DNA of 64,000 nt, from contig NZ_QKTX01000015.1 of NCBI RefSeq assembly GCF_003253485.1, positions 62,001-126,000 on the forward strand, in the 5' to 3' direction. Below the pieces are notes generated by a model that saw nothing but the letters and a program-made list of their open reading frames with translations, made no database searches and was not told the DNA's origin. Below, piece after piece: positions 48,580 to 58,445 of this stretch; the stretch's first letter is position 1; each line of letters opens with the position of its first letter. This DNA is from Algoriphagus aquaeductus. GTDB lineage: Bacteria > Bacteroidota > Bacteroidia > Cytophagales > Cyclobacteriaceae. Both the position numbers and the translations under genes were made by a program.

Positions 48580-49652
48580 ACAAGGGTTCGTTTCTTCAAA
48601 TAGTGGACACTTTGTCAATGGGTGGTACCGAGCGAATGAGTGTCAATATTTCAGGGGTTTTGGCTGAACGGGGTTGGGAAAGTCATCTGGTCGTATCCAG
48701 GAAATCAGGAGGACTTGAGACCTTCATACCCAATGGCGTAACAGTCCATTATTTGAATAAAAAGACATTTTATGATGTATTTGCCTTTTGGAACCTATTG
48801 AAAATAACCCGAAGAGTTAATCCCAATATTGTCCATGCACATAGCACTTCTGTTTTTTGGGCAGTTTTGCTGAAGATGGTCTTAGGGAAATTTGTCTTGG
48901 TATGGCATGATCATTTTGGACTGAGTGATCAATTACGAATCTACCCAAGAAAAGAAATGATCCTTTTATCAAAATGGATCTCTAAAATAGTGGTTGTTAA
49001 TCATAAACTTGAAAGTTTTTGGAAAATGACATTTTCATACAGGGAAAATGACGTCCAGTATATCCCAAATTTTCCTTGGTTAGTTCTGAACCCCGAGGGG
49101 AAATTTGAAAAATTCACCTTTTTGAATTTAGCTAATTTTAGGCCTCAAAAGGATCAGTTGAATTTACTGGAAGCTATATATCTTTTAAAAAGTGAGGGAT
49201 TAAATTTTAGAACTCTTTTGGTTGGGGAATGGGTCGACCCTGAATGGGGAACAATGGTAAGAAAAAAGGCTGAAGAGCTCGATTTGGGTGATTTTGTTGA
49301 ATTTGTAGGTCCAGTGAATGACATTAGTGCATATTTACAGAAATCCCATGCCGGCGTATTGAGTTCTGAATCTGAAGGCTTGCCTGTAGCTCTTTTAGAA
49401 TATGGATTGGCCGCTTTGCCTGTTGTTACGACAAATGTAGGCGATTGTGAAAAGGTTATTTGCCGGGAAAATTTGGGGATAATTGTCCCAAAAAGCTCTC
49501 CAAAAGAGTTAGCAGAAGGCATGAAAAAATTTTTATTAGATTACCATAAAAGTAAAGAGCTAGGGGAAAACCTTAAAACATTTGTGGAAATGGAATTTGG
49601 GAAAGAGAAATTTCTTCAAAAATACGAGGAGCTTTTAGGTCAAAAAATCTAA
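48576..49652 (+). CDS. Glycosyltransferase family 4
   Basis: The 358-residue protein has IVDTLSMGGTERMSVNISGVLAERGW at the start, FLNLANFRPQKDQLNLLEAI at the linker, and LSSESEGLPVALLEYGLAALPVVTT as the E-x7-E donor site. This is a standard GT4 plan. The acceptor and donor are unknown. A polymerase gene with a TTG start follows after 12 bases. Confidence 0.92.
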   Translation: MNKGSFLQIVDTLSMGGTERMSVNISGVLAERGWESHLVVSRKSGGLETFIPNGVTVHYLNKKTFYDVFAFWNLLKITRRVNPNIVHAHSTSVFWAVLLKMVLGKFVLVWHDHFGLSDQLRIYPRKEMILLSKWISKIVVVNHKLESFWKMTFSYRENDVQYIPNFPWLVLNPEGKFEKFTFLNLANFRPQKDQLNLLEAIYLLKSEGLNFRTLLVGEWVDPEWGTMVRKKAEELDLGDFVEFVGPVNDISAYLQKSHAGVLSSESEGLPVALLEYGLAALPVVTTNVGDCEKVICRENLGIIVPKSSPKELAEGMKKFLLDYHKSKELGENLKTFVEMEFGKEKFLQKYEELLGQKI

Positions 49653-49664
49653 CGCAATAGTCCC

Positions 49665-51071
49665 TTGATAAAACTTATCCTCAGGTCGAAATCATTTCTT
49701 TATTGGATTCTGATCCATGTCTTTTTGGGTGGGGCTTCGCTGTTTAGCCCATTACCGATCATCGCTTGGTTTTACATATCTTTTTTCTCATCCATTTGGG
49801 TAGTCCTGCGACCGAAAACACCTCTTTCTATTTACATCGCATTTTTGACTTATCATATTTCCTTCGAGCTAATTGCTAGAATGAGTAATACCTCACCGAT
49901 AATCCCCTATGAGCTAAGTAAATATTTGTTTTTACTATTGGGTTTGATCGGGATTTTCAAGTATAAGATCAACAATTTGGCGGCTTTGTTGATGATTTTG
50001 TGTTTAATTCCTTCCCTATTTTGGGATCTATCAGGTAGAGTAGTTAGGCAGGATCTTGTATTTAACCTATTAGGGCCTATCAATACAGGAATAGCAATTC
50101 TATTATTTTCAAGTCATTCAATTTCCAAGAGTATGTTGAAGAAAATAATAGGAGTAGCTATCCTTCCATTGATCTCTGTACTTTGCCATTCTTTTTTCAA
50201 AGCGCCCGATTTAGATGAAGTCGAATTTGAGTTGGGAGCAAATATGGTTACTAGCGGGGGATTTGGTTCCAATCAAGTATCAACCGGATTGGGGCTTGCT
50301 TCTTTCTTTATATTTATCTTTTGGATCAATAAGTGGAGATTTTCTGGGCATAAAGTTTTTGACACATTTCTGATGGTAGTTTTTATTCTCCAAGGACTAT
50401 TAACTTTTTCAAGAGGAGGGATGGTCACAGGTTTTGTCGGAATAGTGATAGTTACTTATTTTCTCAAAAGAGCTAGTCCATCTCAAATAGTCAAATATCA
50501 ACTCCCTAAGATTGGAAATTACCTTTTACCAGCGCTAGGTCTTATGATTGGTGTATTTTATCTGGTAAATGTCTTGACAAATGGGATGCTTTTTTTAAGG
50601 TATCAAGGTGAAACAAGCGGTACCTTGTCTGGTGGTAAAGAGAAGGATTTGAATTTAATTACTTCAGGAAGATTGGATATCCTAGAAGGTGACCTTGATT
50701 TATGGCTCAAGAGCCCCGTTCTGGGAGTTGGTGCAGGTGCATCAAAGTACCTCAGGGAAAAAATGAACGGTGTGGTAGCTCATGTTGAGTTTAGCCGTTT
50801 ACTCGCAGAACACGGGGTTTTAGGCGCAATTTATTTCGGGATTCTTGTTTTTTTGGCCTTCAGACTACCAAGGTCTAATGCAGATCCCTCTATTGTCGCC
50901 ATTGTTTGTGCATTTTATGCAGTAGGTGTTTTCACTAGTTTTCATGCTGCCATGAGAACTTTTGTTTCTCCTCTGACTATTGGACTTAGCATGGTAATGG
51001 TAAAGTCACTGGTTGCTACGAAATCCAAAAGAATGGCTGATAATATCAATCAAACTTTGGTCCAACGTTAA
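49665..51071 (+). CDS. wzy: O-antigen polymerase/ligase-like membrane protein (Wzy candidate, set 2)
   Basis: The 468-residue protein has about ten to twelve membrane segments. GLLTFSRGGMVTGFVGIV and a periplasmic loop containing SGRLDILEGDLDLWLKSPVLGVGAG match the O-antigen ligase/polymerase (Wzy_C) family, in which the SRG and GxG regions are conserved. The start is a TTG, since no ATG is available near the first helix. It is the only polymerase candidate of set 2. Confidence 0.9.
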   Translation: MIKLILRSKSFLYWILIHVFLGGASLFSPLPIIAWFYISFFSSIWVVLRPKTPLSIYIAFLTYHISFELIARMSNTSPIIPYELSKYLFLLLGLIGIFKYKINNLAALLMILCLIPSLFWDLSGRVVRQDLVFNLLGPINTGIAILLFSSHSISKSMLKKIIGVAILPLISVLCHSFFKAPDLDEVEFELGANMVTSGGFGSNQVSTGLGLASFFIFIFWINKWRFSGHKVFDTFLMVVFILQGLLTFSRGGMVTGFVGIVIVTYFLKRASPSQIVKYQLPKIGNYLLPALGLMIGVFYLVNVLTNGMLFLRYQGETSGTLSGGKEKDLNLITSGRLDILEGDLDLWLKSPVLGVGAGASKYLREKMNGVVAHVEFSRLLAEHGVLGAIYFGILVFLAFRLPRSNADPSIVAIVCAFYAVGVFTSFHAAMRTFVSPLTIGLSMVMVKSLVATKSKRMADNINQTLVQR

Positions 51072-51085
51072 AGGCGATACCCTTA

Positions 51086-52282
51086 ATGAAGATTCTTATA
51101 TTTTACCAGTATTTCGGAACTCCTAATGGGGGTTGGAGCACAAGATATTATGAATTTACAAGAAGGTGGGTTAAAGAAGGACATCAAATTAGTGTAGTAA
51201 CCTCCCCATATTACAAATCGGATATTAAAGCCGATGGCTTTATTTCACATCAAAGTATAGAGGGCGTTGAACTAATTGTAATTGATTCCCCTGATTCAAA
51301 TAAAGATACATTCTTTAAAAGGGCCTGGAATGCTTTAAGATTTAGTGCAACAGCAACCTATTTTGCACTTACTCATCCCCACGATGTTGTAATCTCTAGT
51401 TCAGGCCCAATTACCACAGCCATTCCTGGACTATTGTCACATTGGATAAGAAAAAAACCGCTGGTATTTGAGGTGAGAGACCTATGGCCAAAAGGAGGAA
51501 TTGAGCTGGGTAAACTCCGGAATCCTTTTTTGCAAAAAATCGCCCTCAAGTTCGAACAAATTGTTTATTCCTCTTCCTCCTTGGTAATTGCCTGCTCTGA
51601 AGGAATGAAATCAGGTATTAGGGAAGTCAGTCCTACCTCAGAAGTTTTGGTAATTACCAATTCATCTGACACGGAATTGTTTGGAAAAGAGTCAATAATC
51701 CCCAAATTACCAGAAAGATTTGATACTAATACCCCAATTTTTCTTTATGCGGGATCATTGGGCTTAATGGATGATTGTCGCCAAATTGTTCATGGACTAA
51801 ACGTGGCTAAAAATATTACATTCCAAATGGTATTTATTGGAGATGGGGCCGAAAAGGAATATCTCATCCAATTAACAAAATCTCTTGGATTAGAAAATAA
51901 AGTTTGGTTTTTGGGATTGATTCCAAAAACAGAAGTTGTTAAATGGTTTTCGCTTGCTTCTGCAAGTTTTGTGACATTCAAAGATTTGCCGGTATTACAT
52001 ACCAGTTCTCCTAATAAAATGTTTGATTCTTTTGCTGCAGGAGTCCCAATTATTCAATCTACAAGAGGTTGGATAGCGGATTTGGTCCAAGAGCATGAAT
52101 GTGGGATTAATGTGGATCCCTCAAAACCGGAAGAAATCGCAAAGGCCATTCATTTTTTCATCCATAATCCAGAAAAAGCCAAATTGATGGGAGAAAATGC
52201 AAGAAAACTTGCGGAAAATGAATTTAATCGGACCATTTTGGCAACAAAATTCTTGAATGGAATATTGGAGACGGTTGCATGA
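51086..52282 (+). CDS. Glycosyltransferase family 4 (WbuB-like)
   Basis: The 398-residue protein opens with ILIFYQYFGTPNGGWSTRYYEFTRRWVKEGHQ and has KKPLVFEVRDLWPKGGIELGKL and TSSPNKMFDSFAAGVPIIQS. These are signatures of the WbuB subgroup of GT4, whose studied members transfer N-acetyl-fucosamine-type sugars. The next gene is a 4-keto-reductase-like SDR, a pairing often seen with such transferases. The donor assignment is inference. Confidence 0.9.
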   Translation: MKILIFYQYFGTPNGGWSTRYYEFTRRWVKEGHQISVVTSPYYKSDIKADGFISHQSIEGVELIVIDSPDSNKDTFFKRAWNALRFSATATYFALTHPHDVVISSSGPITTAIPGLLSHWIRKKPLVFEVRDLWPKGGIELGKLRNPFLQKIALKFEQIVYSSSSLVIACSEGMKSGIREVSPTSEVLVITNSSDTELFGKESIIPKLPERFDTNTPIFLYAGSLGLMDDCRQIVHGLNVAKNITFQMVFIGDGAEKEYLIQLTKSLGLENKVWFLGLIPKTEVVKWFSLASASFVTFKDLPVLHTSSPNKMFDSFAAGVPIIQSTRGWIADLVQEHECGINVDPSKPEEIAKAIHFFIHNPEKAKLMGENARKLAENEFNRTILATKFLNGILETVA

Positions 52283-53178
52283 AAACTTTGCTTACAGGAG
52301 GAACAGGTTTTTTAGGCTTCTATCTTCTTAAACACCTAAAAGGAGAGGTTATTACTTTGGGAAGGTCCAATAGAAATACCATTTCATGTGATTTGGAAAA
52401 GCAAATTCCGGATTTACCCGAAGTAGATTTGGTAATTCACAATGCTGGTTTGGCACATCGGGTCCCAAAAAATCAGAAAGAAGAACAGAGTTTCTTTCAG
52501 ACAAATCTGATAGGCACAAAAAACCTCCTTTCTGCAATGGATAAGATGATTACAAAGCCGAAATCATTCGTTTTTATTAGTACGGTGGCAGTCTACGGCC
52601 TTGAAAAAGGGGAGATGATTAACGAAAATATGAAACCTAGTCCTAATACCGCTTATGGAAAAAGTAAGCTCGAAGCTGAATATCTTCTTCAAAATTGGGC
52701 ATCGGTGAATAATATGAATTTGGTCATCCTTCGACTTCCTTTAGTCGCAGGTGCAAACAATCCTCCAGGAAATCTGGGCGCAATGATTAAGGCTATCAGA
52801 AAGGGATATTACCGTAGGATTGGAGAGGCTAAGGCTAGAAAGTCCATGGTTTTAGCAGAGGATGTGGCTCAATTGATTCCTACACTTCGACCCTATTCTG
52901 GAACCTACAATTTGACAGATGGACAAAATCCCTCGGTAAAAGAACTGGAGGAGTATTTAGGAGATATTTATGGAAGAAAAATCAAACGTATATCTCAGAG
53001 GCTCTTAAGGATGGCCACATGGATAGGTAATAGAGTACCGGGATTCCCAATTAATTCCCATAGGCTTGCTAAACTTGGCGACTCCTTAACTTTCGATGAT
53101 ACTAAAGCAAAAAATGAAATCGGATGGAGGCCTAAACCTGTGATAGGTAACTTGGAAATTTCTCAGATTAACAAATGA
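52279..53178 (+). CDS. NAD(P)-dependent sugar reductase/epimerase (WbpK/WbpV-like SDR)
   Basis: The 299-residue extended SDR has TGGTGFLGFYLL, the active-site STVAVYG and YGKSK, then RLPLVAGANNPPGNL. The short length and the KARKSMVLAEDVA segment are typical of the 4-reductases that make UDP-FucNAc or UDP-QuiNAc from the 4-keto intermediate. The 4,6-dehydratase that would supply it (WbpM-like) is not in this window. It overlaps both neighbours by 4 bases. Confidence 0.85.
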   Translation: MKTLLTGGTGFLGFYLLKHLKGEVITLGRSNRNTISCDLEKQIPDLPEVDLVIHNAGLAHRVPKNQKEEQSFFQTNLIGTKNLLSAMDKMITKPKSFVFISTVAVYGLEKGEMINENMKPSPNTAYGKSKLEAEYLLQNWASVNNMNLVILRLPLVAGANNPPGNLGAMIKAIRKGYYRRIGEAKARKSMVLAEDVAQLIPTLRPYSGTYNLTDGQNPSVKELEEYLGDIYGRKIKRISQRLLRMATWIGNRVPGFPINSHRLAKLGDSLTFDDTKAKNEIGWRPKPVIGNLEISQINK

Positions 53179-54218
53179 ATCAACCTAAATCTATACTTTT
53201 TTTAGGGGAAACATACCGCGCAGATGCCCAAACTTGGATTAAAGGCATTGAGCTCGCTTCTGGTGTGGCTATTGATACCCTCGAAGTAAAAAGTACCACC
53301 AGCCGGACTGGAAGGCTTCTTAAATTCTTTACTTTCGGTATACGAGTTCTTAAAACAAACCTTCACAAATCATATGACCTAGTCCTGGCCGAAAGAGCCA
53401 CCAGTTATGGTTTTTTTTCACTTCTTGTAAATGCAAAAAAGCGAGTTGTAGCCCAGCAGGGGATTACAGATGCTTGGCCGGAAGATGGCTGGTCTGGTGT
53501 TTACAAAAGATTCCTTCAAAGAATTGTTTATCGATACGTGGATTTAATTCATGCTTGGGGTGAAGTGATGGTACCTGCTATCCTTAATTCGGGAGCTAAT
53601 CCAAATAAGATTATGATATTACCCAAGGGAATTGATTTGGAAAATTATTCCCCAGGCGGAAAGAAAATTTCCAATCTTGCAATTGTCACTAGAAGCCTCA
53701 CTCCGGTTTATCAACATGAAAAAATTCTTCATGCTTTGGCAATATTAAAGTCTGAAGGCGTTTATCTTCAATTGAAGATAGTTGGTGATGGACCACTTAC
53801 TCCATTTTTAAAGGAAAAAACAAAGAAACTTGGTCTTGAAAATCAAGTGGAGTTTTTGGGGAGAATCCCTAATATACTACTACCAAAGTTGCTTGAAAAT
53901 TCAGGATTGTACCTTTCATTCCCTAAGACTGAAGGGGTATCTGCTTCCTTATTTGAGGCCATGGCCTCAGGCTGTTTCCCAATAGTCTCAGATTTACCAG
54001 GGACCAGAGCCTTTATCAACGATAAGGAAAATGGGATTTTGGTTCCTTCTGAAGATCCTGAAGCACTTGCAAAGGCAGTTAATTTCTATTTAAATAATTC
54101 CGATTTGGCTGCACGGGCCAGAGAATACAACAGGTCTTTCGTGGAGAAACATGCTGATTTGAAAAAAAATATGAAGCAAATTTGGAATAGGTATTGTACT
54201 GTTTTTTTGGGGAATTGA
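53175..54218 (+). CDS. Glycosyltransferase family 4
   Basis: The 347-residue protein has LILPKGIDLENYSPGG, ILHALAILKSEGVYLQLKIVGDGPL and SFPKTEGVSASLFEAMASGCFPIVSD with E-x7-E, the GT4 donor site. Its N-terminal part is more divergent. The next gene starts directly after its stop. Confidence 0.9.
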   Translation: MNQPKSILFLGETYRADAQTWIKGIELASGVAIDTLEVKSTTSRTGRLLKFFTFGIRVLKTNLHKSYDLVLAERATSYGFFSLLVNAKKRVVAQQGITDAWPEDGWSGVYKRFLQRIVYRYVDLIHAWGEVMVPAILNSGANPNKIMILPKGIDLENYSPGGKKISNLAIVTRSLTPVYQHEKILHALAILKSEGVYLQLKIVGDGPLTPFLKEKTKKLGLENQVEFLGRIPNILLPKLLENSGLYLSFPKTEGVSASLFEAMASGCFPIVSDLPGTRAFINDKENGILVPSEDPEALAKAVNFYLNNSDLAARAREYNRSFVEKHADLKKNMKQIWNRYCTVFLGN

Positions 54219-55514
54219 ATGTTGAATTTCCATAAGTGGTTGTTCTTTAAAGGTGCCAAAAAAAGAAACCCCTCAATTTTTGCGCACTTTGAAGAGTTGA
54301 AAAAGACCGAGCAATCTTCCCAATCAGAGCTTTTAAAATTAAATGAGGAAAGACTGAAGAAGATATGCTGTTTTGCTTTTCAACATAGCGATTTTTACAA
54401 AAAGCGATTTGAGGAAGCAAATTTCAACCCGTGTACTTCTTGGTCCCTAGAGGCATTTAGAAAATTAAAGCCAGTCGAGAAAAAAGAGTTGATCGAGTTT
54501 AATGAAAGTATTCATACCCCGAAATCGTTTTTTAAAAAGAGATTTTTTGTAGAAACTTCTGGGACATCAGGCGAAATTTTGACTTTTCATCGGGATGAAT
54601 CTTGGGATTCATTTAATAGGGCCGCTATATGGAGAGGATATAGTTGGTTTGGAGCTAATCCTTGGGATAGAAAATTATATTTCTGGGGATATAACACTGC
54701 GCCCCTTAAAAGGATTAAACTAATCCTTATGGATTTTTTAGTTAATAGATTCAGGTTATTTGATTATGATCCTGAAAAATTAAGAAAACTTTTACCTAGA
54801 CTTAAGCATGTAAAGATTATTGAAGGTTATAGCTCCATGATTTATGAGCTAGCCAACCTTATCAAAAATGATAATCCGAGCTTTGATTCCTTGAAATTGG
54901 TAAAGGGAACCTCAGAAAAGGTTTTTCCCCATTACCAAGATATCGCTCGGAGAATTTATAAAATGCCAATTGCCAATGAATACGGCTCTACTGAATCAGG
55001 AATCATTGCATTCGAATGTCCTAAGGGAAGTATGCACATAAATATGGAAGGAGTCCATGTTGAAAGAGATTCCGAAGATGGAGGCATAATCGTAACTAAT
55101 CTTCAAAGTTTTTCTTTTCCAACCATCCGCTACAAATTGGGAGATGAAATTGTTTTGGCTCCATCGGAATACAAATGTGCCTGTGGAATGGAATCTCCAA
55201 TTATTATGGAAGTAACAGGCAGAATTGGAAAAAAAATCTTTGGGAAAAATCAAATATATCCAAGTTTGACCCTGTATTATATTTTTAAGAATATATATTT
55301 TAATGAAAACAGGTCTATTGATTTTCAAGCTCATCAATATCAAAAAGGAAGAATGGAAATTTGGGTAAAAGAAAAAGTAACACCCGAATTAGAAAACTTA
55401 GTCTTTACGGAAGCTAAAAAATATTTTAGTGATATTGAATTGACGTTAAAAGAAAAATATGATTTTCGTCAGCAAGCAGGAAAGCTAAGGGATTTTGTTT
55501 CTCATTTAGATTAA
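54219..55514 (+). CDS. CapK/PaaK-like adenylate-forming enzyme
   Basis: The 431-residue protein resembles the phenylacetate-CoA ligase/CapK family. It starts with the usual helical part (RLKKICCFAFQHSDFYKKRFEEANF), then has the phosphate loop VETSGTSGEILTFHRD, an IANEYGSTESGIIAFEC adenylate motif, and GGIIVTNLQSFSFPTIRYKLGDEI. CapK-like proteins occur in capsule loci, where they are thought to activate an acid as AMP ester for attachment to the polymer. The acid here is unknown, and no partner acyltransferase is evident. Confidence 0.87.
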   Translation: MLNFHKWLFFKGAKKRNPSIFAHFEELKKTEQSSQSELLKLNEERLKKICCFAFQHSDFYKKRFEEANFNPCTSWSLEAFRKLKPVEKKELIEFNESIHTPKSFFKKRFFVETSGTSGEILTFHRDESWDSFNRAAIWRGYSWFGANPWDRKLYFWGYNTAPLKRIKLILMDFLVNRFRLFDYDPEKLRKLLPRLKHVKIIEGYSSMIYELANLIKNDNPSFDSLKLVKGTSEKVFPHYQDIARRIYKMPIANEYGSTESGIIAFECPKGSMHINMEGVHVERDSEDGGIIVTNLQSFSFPTIRYKLGDEIVLAPSEYKCACGMESPIIMEVTGRIGKKIFGKNQIYPSLTLYYIFKNIYFNENRSIDFQAHQYQKGRMEIWVKEKVTPELENLVFTEAKKYFSDIELTLKEKYDFRQQAGKLRDFVSHLD

Positions 55515-55536
55515 ATCAACACTAACTAATTTAAAC

Positions 55537-57387
55537 ATGTGTGGCATAGCAGGAATTATCCATAAAAAGTCCCAAAGTATCACAGAGGATTTGTTGGATA
55601 GTATGGGAGAAAGTATCTCCCACAGAGGTCCTGATGCTTCGGGAAAGTTCCTGCAGGATAATCTCGGACTGGTTCATAGAAGATTGTCAATTTTGGACCT
55701 TACTGAAGCAGGTAATCAACCCTATTTTTCCCCTGATGGAAAGTATGTTTTAGTGTTTAACGGCGAAATTTTTAATTTCCAAGAATTTTTGCCTGAACTA
55801 TCTTCAAAAGGGTATATTTTTAAATCCCATTCTGATACAGAAGTACTCCTGTACCTGTTAATTGAGTACGGTATGGGAGTTTTAGAGAGACTTAATGGTT
55901 TTTTTGCATTTGCTCTATTTAACAAATCTTCAAAAGAATTACTATTAGCTCGGGATAGATTTGGAGTCAAACCCTTGTTCTATGCTCAGAATGAAGAAGT
56001 ATTCGTATTTGGAAGTGAACCAAAGGCAATTTTTGGATCTGGATTTGCAAAACAAATAAATTCTGCAGCATTAAACGAACTATTCTTCTATCGTTATGTC
56101 TCTGGAGAGAATACAGTTTTTAAATCAGTGATGCGGCTTCTTCCAGGTCATTGGATGAGAATTTCCCCTGAAGGAAAAATCCTAGAAAATTATCGGTGGT
56201 TTTCGTTAAAATCAGCTGCGCTTTCTTTTCCTAAAATATCTAATCCATTGGATTGGTTCGAAGAAACATTCCATAAATCTATCCGATACAGAATGATATC
56301 TGACGTTCCCGTAGGTACTTTGTTGAGTGGTGGATTAGACTCTAGTTCAGTGCTTTACAGTCAGTCTGCTCAGGGATTTCGAGGCTTAAGTTCTTGGAAT
56401 ATTTCTTTTTCCAATTATCAACACGATGAATCGGATGTTGCCAAAAGATTCTCAGAAAACTTAGGTGTTGATTTTAATTCCCACGAATTCAGAGGTGAAA
56501 ATTTGATGGGGCTCGTAAAAGAAGCAATAAATTACCACGATGAACCCCTAATGCACCTTCAGGATGGTCACATATTGGGGATTTCCAAGAAAGCAAAAGA
56601 GAAAGTAACTGTTTTGTTAAGTGGTGAAGGGGCTGATGAGATCATGGGAGGCTATGTTCGGTACAAAGTTCATGACAAGGCATGGAGATATCAACTCCTT
56701 CAAGGTCTCAGGTATATCCCTGAAAAATATCTGAAACAGGACAGAATGAAAAAAATGAAAAGATACCTTGCCGAAGGTAATCAAGATTTTCAGATGATGT
56801 CCAATAGTAATGAAACCTTTCTCTCTGATTTTAAGATTTACGGGGGGCTAGGAGGGGAATTGGAAGTTCCATACCGCAGAGAAATATTAGATGAAGCCAA
56901 GTCCTTGTATCCAAATAATCGACTAAGACAACTTCTCTATCTCGAACAGCATACCCATCTTTTTACCTTGAATGATCGAAATGATCGGACTACCATGGGG
57001 GCCTCAATTGAGTGTAGAGATCCTTTTCTTGATCCAAATTTAGTTATTGGAGTGGCCAGTCTTTCAGATTCGTGGTTTGATACCAGAGGAAAAGGAAAAA
57101 AGCTGTTGTTTGACTCCTTGGGGAAACATTTACCCGATTATATTACCAAGCATCCTAAAATAGGCTTGTCAGTTCCCTGGAATGAATATTTTCTTCGACA
57201 AGATGAATTCTTAACTCATTTTCATACCATCCAGAATAGTCCGATCTTAGAATACGATACGTTCCAAAAACTTCAGGTTCCCAAAATTCTTAAAGATTTC
57301 CGACAGGATGGAAAAACAAACTATGGCTTAGTCAGACAGCTGTTTTTTTTGACTCTTTGGTTTAAAATCCAATTTGAAAATCCATAA
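55537..57387 (+). CDS. asnB: Asparagine-synthase-type glutamine amidotransferase 2
   Basis: The 616-residue protein starts MCGIAGIIHKK with Cys2 as the glutaminase nucleophile, then SHRGPDASGK, FNGEIFNFQEF and the PP-loop LLSGGLDSSSV near residues 260-270. The intact SGGLDSS differs from the SSGIDSS of the copy at 43042, and overall similarity looks moderate, so they are not a recent duplication. It is likely a second amidating enzyme of set 2, perhaps for another uronic acid. Its last base overlaps the next ATG. Confidence 0.91.
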   Translation: MCGIAGIIHKKSQSITEDLLDSMGESISHRGPDASGKFLQDNLGLVHRRLSILDLTEAGNQPYFSPDGKYVLVFNGEIFNFQEFLPELSSKGYIFKSHSDTEVLLYLLIEYGMGVLERLNGFFAFALFNKSSKELLLARDRFGVKPLFYAQNEEVFVFGSEPKAIFGSGFAKQINSAALNELFFYRYVSGENTVFKSVMRLLPGHWMRISPEGKILENYRWFSLKSAALSFPKISNPLDWFEETFHKSIRYRMISDVPVGTLLSGGLDSSSVLYSQSAQGFRGLSSWNISFSNYQHDESDVAKRFSENLGVDFNSHEFRGENLMGLVKEAINYHDEPLMHLQDGHILGISKKAKEKVTVLLSGEGADEIMGGYVRYKVHDKAWRYQLLQGLRYIPEKYLKQDRMKKMKRYLAEGNQDFQMMSNSNETFLSDFKIYGGLGGELEVPYRREILDEAKSLYPNNRLRQLLYLEQHTHLFTLNDRNDRTTMGASIECRDPFLDPNLVIGVASLSDSWFDTRGKGKKLLFDSLGKHLPDYITKHPKIGLSVPWNEYFLRQDEFLTHFHTIQNSPILEYDTFQKLQVPKILKDFRQDGKTNYGLVRQLFFLTLWFKIQFENP

Positions 57388-58445
57388 TGCAAAAATTGAA
57401 AGTTTATTTTCCTCAGCTTTCTAATCAAAAAAGTATACTTTTCGAAATTGCTGAGAGGGCTTCAGATGATTCCTTAGTTCTCTCTGAATTGGGTGAAGAA
57501 AATTTTTTACAAGTAGATGATCCCAAAGATGCAGATTGGATTTTAATTCCAGTATTTCTAACAGATTTAGTATCTGACGAAGGAAGAAATTTTATTCGAA
57601 AATGGCATGATTTGGCACTAAAATTTAGGAAGCCATTTGGACTTTTTTCTAATTCCGATCTGGTAATTGATCCGAAAGTTGAGCATTATTTCCTATTCAC
57701 TCCAGGAAGTTATGCCTCAGAAGCCAACATGATAGAGCTTCCCGCATTCCTGTCCCAGGACCCCTTAAAGTTATACTTCCAAGGGCTTATATGTCCAATC
57801 CAAAAATCTGTAAAACCCACGCTCGGTTTTTGTGGACAAGCTACTTCAAATGGACTGAAAACGCTGAAAGATTATTTCCAAATTCAAGGCCTGAGACTCA
57901 ACAAGAAATGGGGTAAATCCAACCTTCTTAAAGTTCCCTTTTTTCTTCCCGCTTTTGAGAGATATAAATTATTGAGCTACTTGGAAGAATCTGATTTGAT
58001 CGATACTGATTTTATCTACAGGACAAAATATAGAGCGGGCGCACAGACCGCCTTGGAAAAAACGAAAGTAGAAAAAGAATTCTACCAAAATATAAGAAAT
58101 AATCTTTTTACAGTTTGTCTAAGGGGAATGGGAAACTATTCAGTGAGATTTTTCCAAACTTTAGCCATGGGAAGAATCCCCATATTAATCGATACGGATT
58201 CAAAAATTCCTTTCCGAAGATTTATCAAAGAATCTGAATTTTATATTTCGATACCCTATGAAAAAAGGAATTCCATTGATGAGGCCATAAGTCAATTTTT
58301 TCGGGACAAAACATCGGATGAATTGGAGGATTGGCAAAGAAGATGTAGAAAAGTTTGGGAAGATTATTATCAAAAGGATCATTTAATGAAGTTTCTTTCC
58401 ATGGAAATGGATCAAATTCTTAAGGAAAGTTTTATGATACCATAA
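57387..58445 (+). CDS. Exostosin-like glycosyltransferase (GT47-type)
   Basis: The 352-residue protein has the exostosin-family core: DADWILIPVFLTD in the first half, then LFTVCLRGMGNYSVRFFQTLAMGRIPILIDTD with YEKRNSIDEAIS after it. Bacterial members of this family act in polysaccharide loci, with varied or unknown donors. The gene is the last before a 324-base gap. Confidence 0.85.
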   Translation: MQKLKVYFPQLSNQKSILFEIAERASDDSLVLSELGEENFLQVDDPKDADWILIPVFLTDLVSDEGRNFIRKWHDLALKFRKPFGLFSNSDLVIDPKVEHYFLFTPGSYASEANMIELPAFLSQDPLKLYFQGLICPIQKSVKPTLGFCGQATSNGLKTLKDYFQIQGLRLNKKWGKSNLLKVPFFLPAFERYKLLSYLEESDLIDTDFIYRTKYRAGAQTALEKTKVEKEFYQNIRNNLFTVCLRGMGNYSVRFFQTLAMGRIPILIDTDSKIPFRRFIKESEFYISIPYEKRNSIDEAISQFFRDKTSDELEDWQRRCRKVWEDYYQKDHLMKFLSMEMDQILKESFMIP

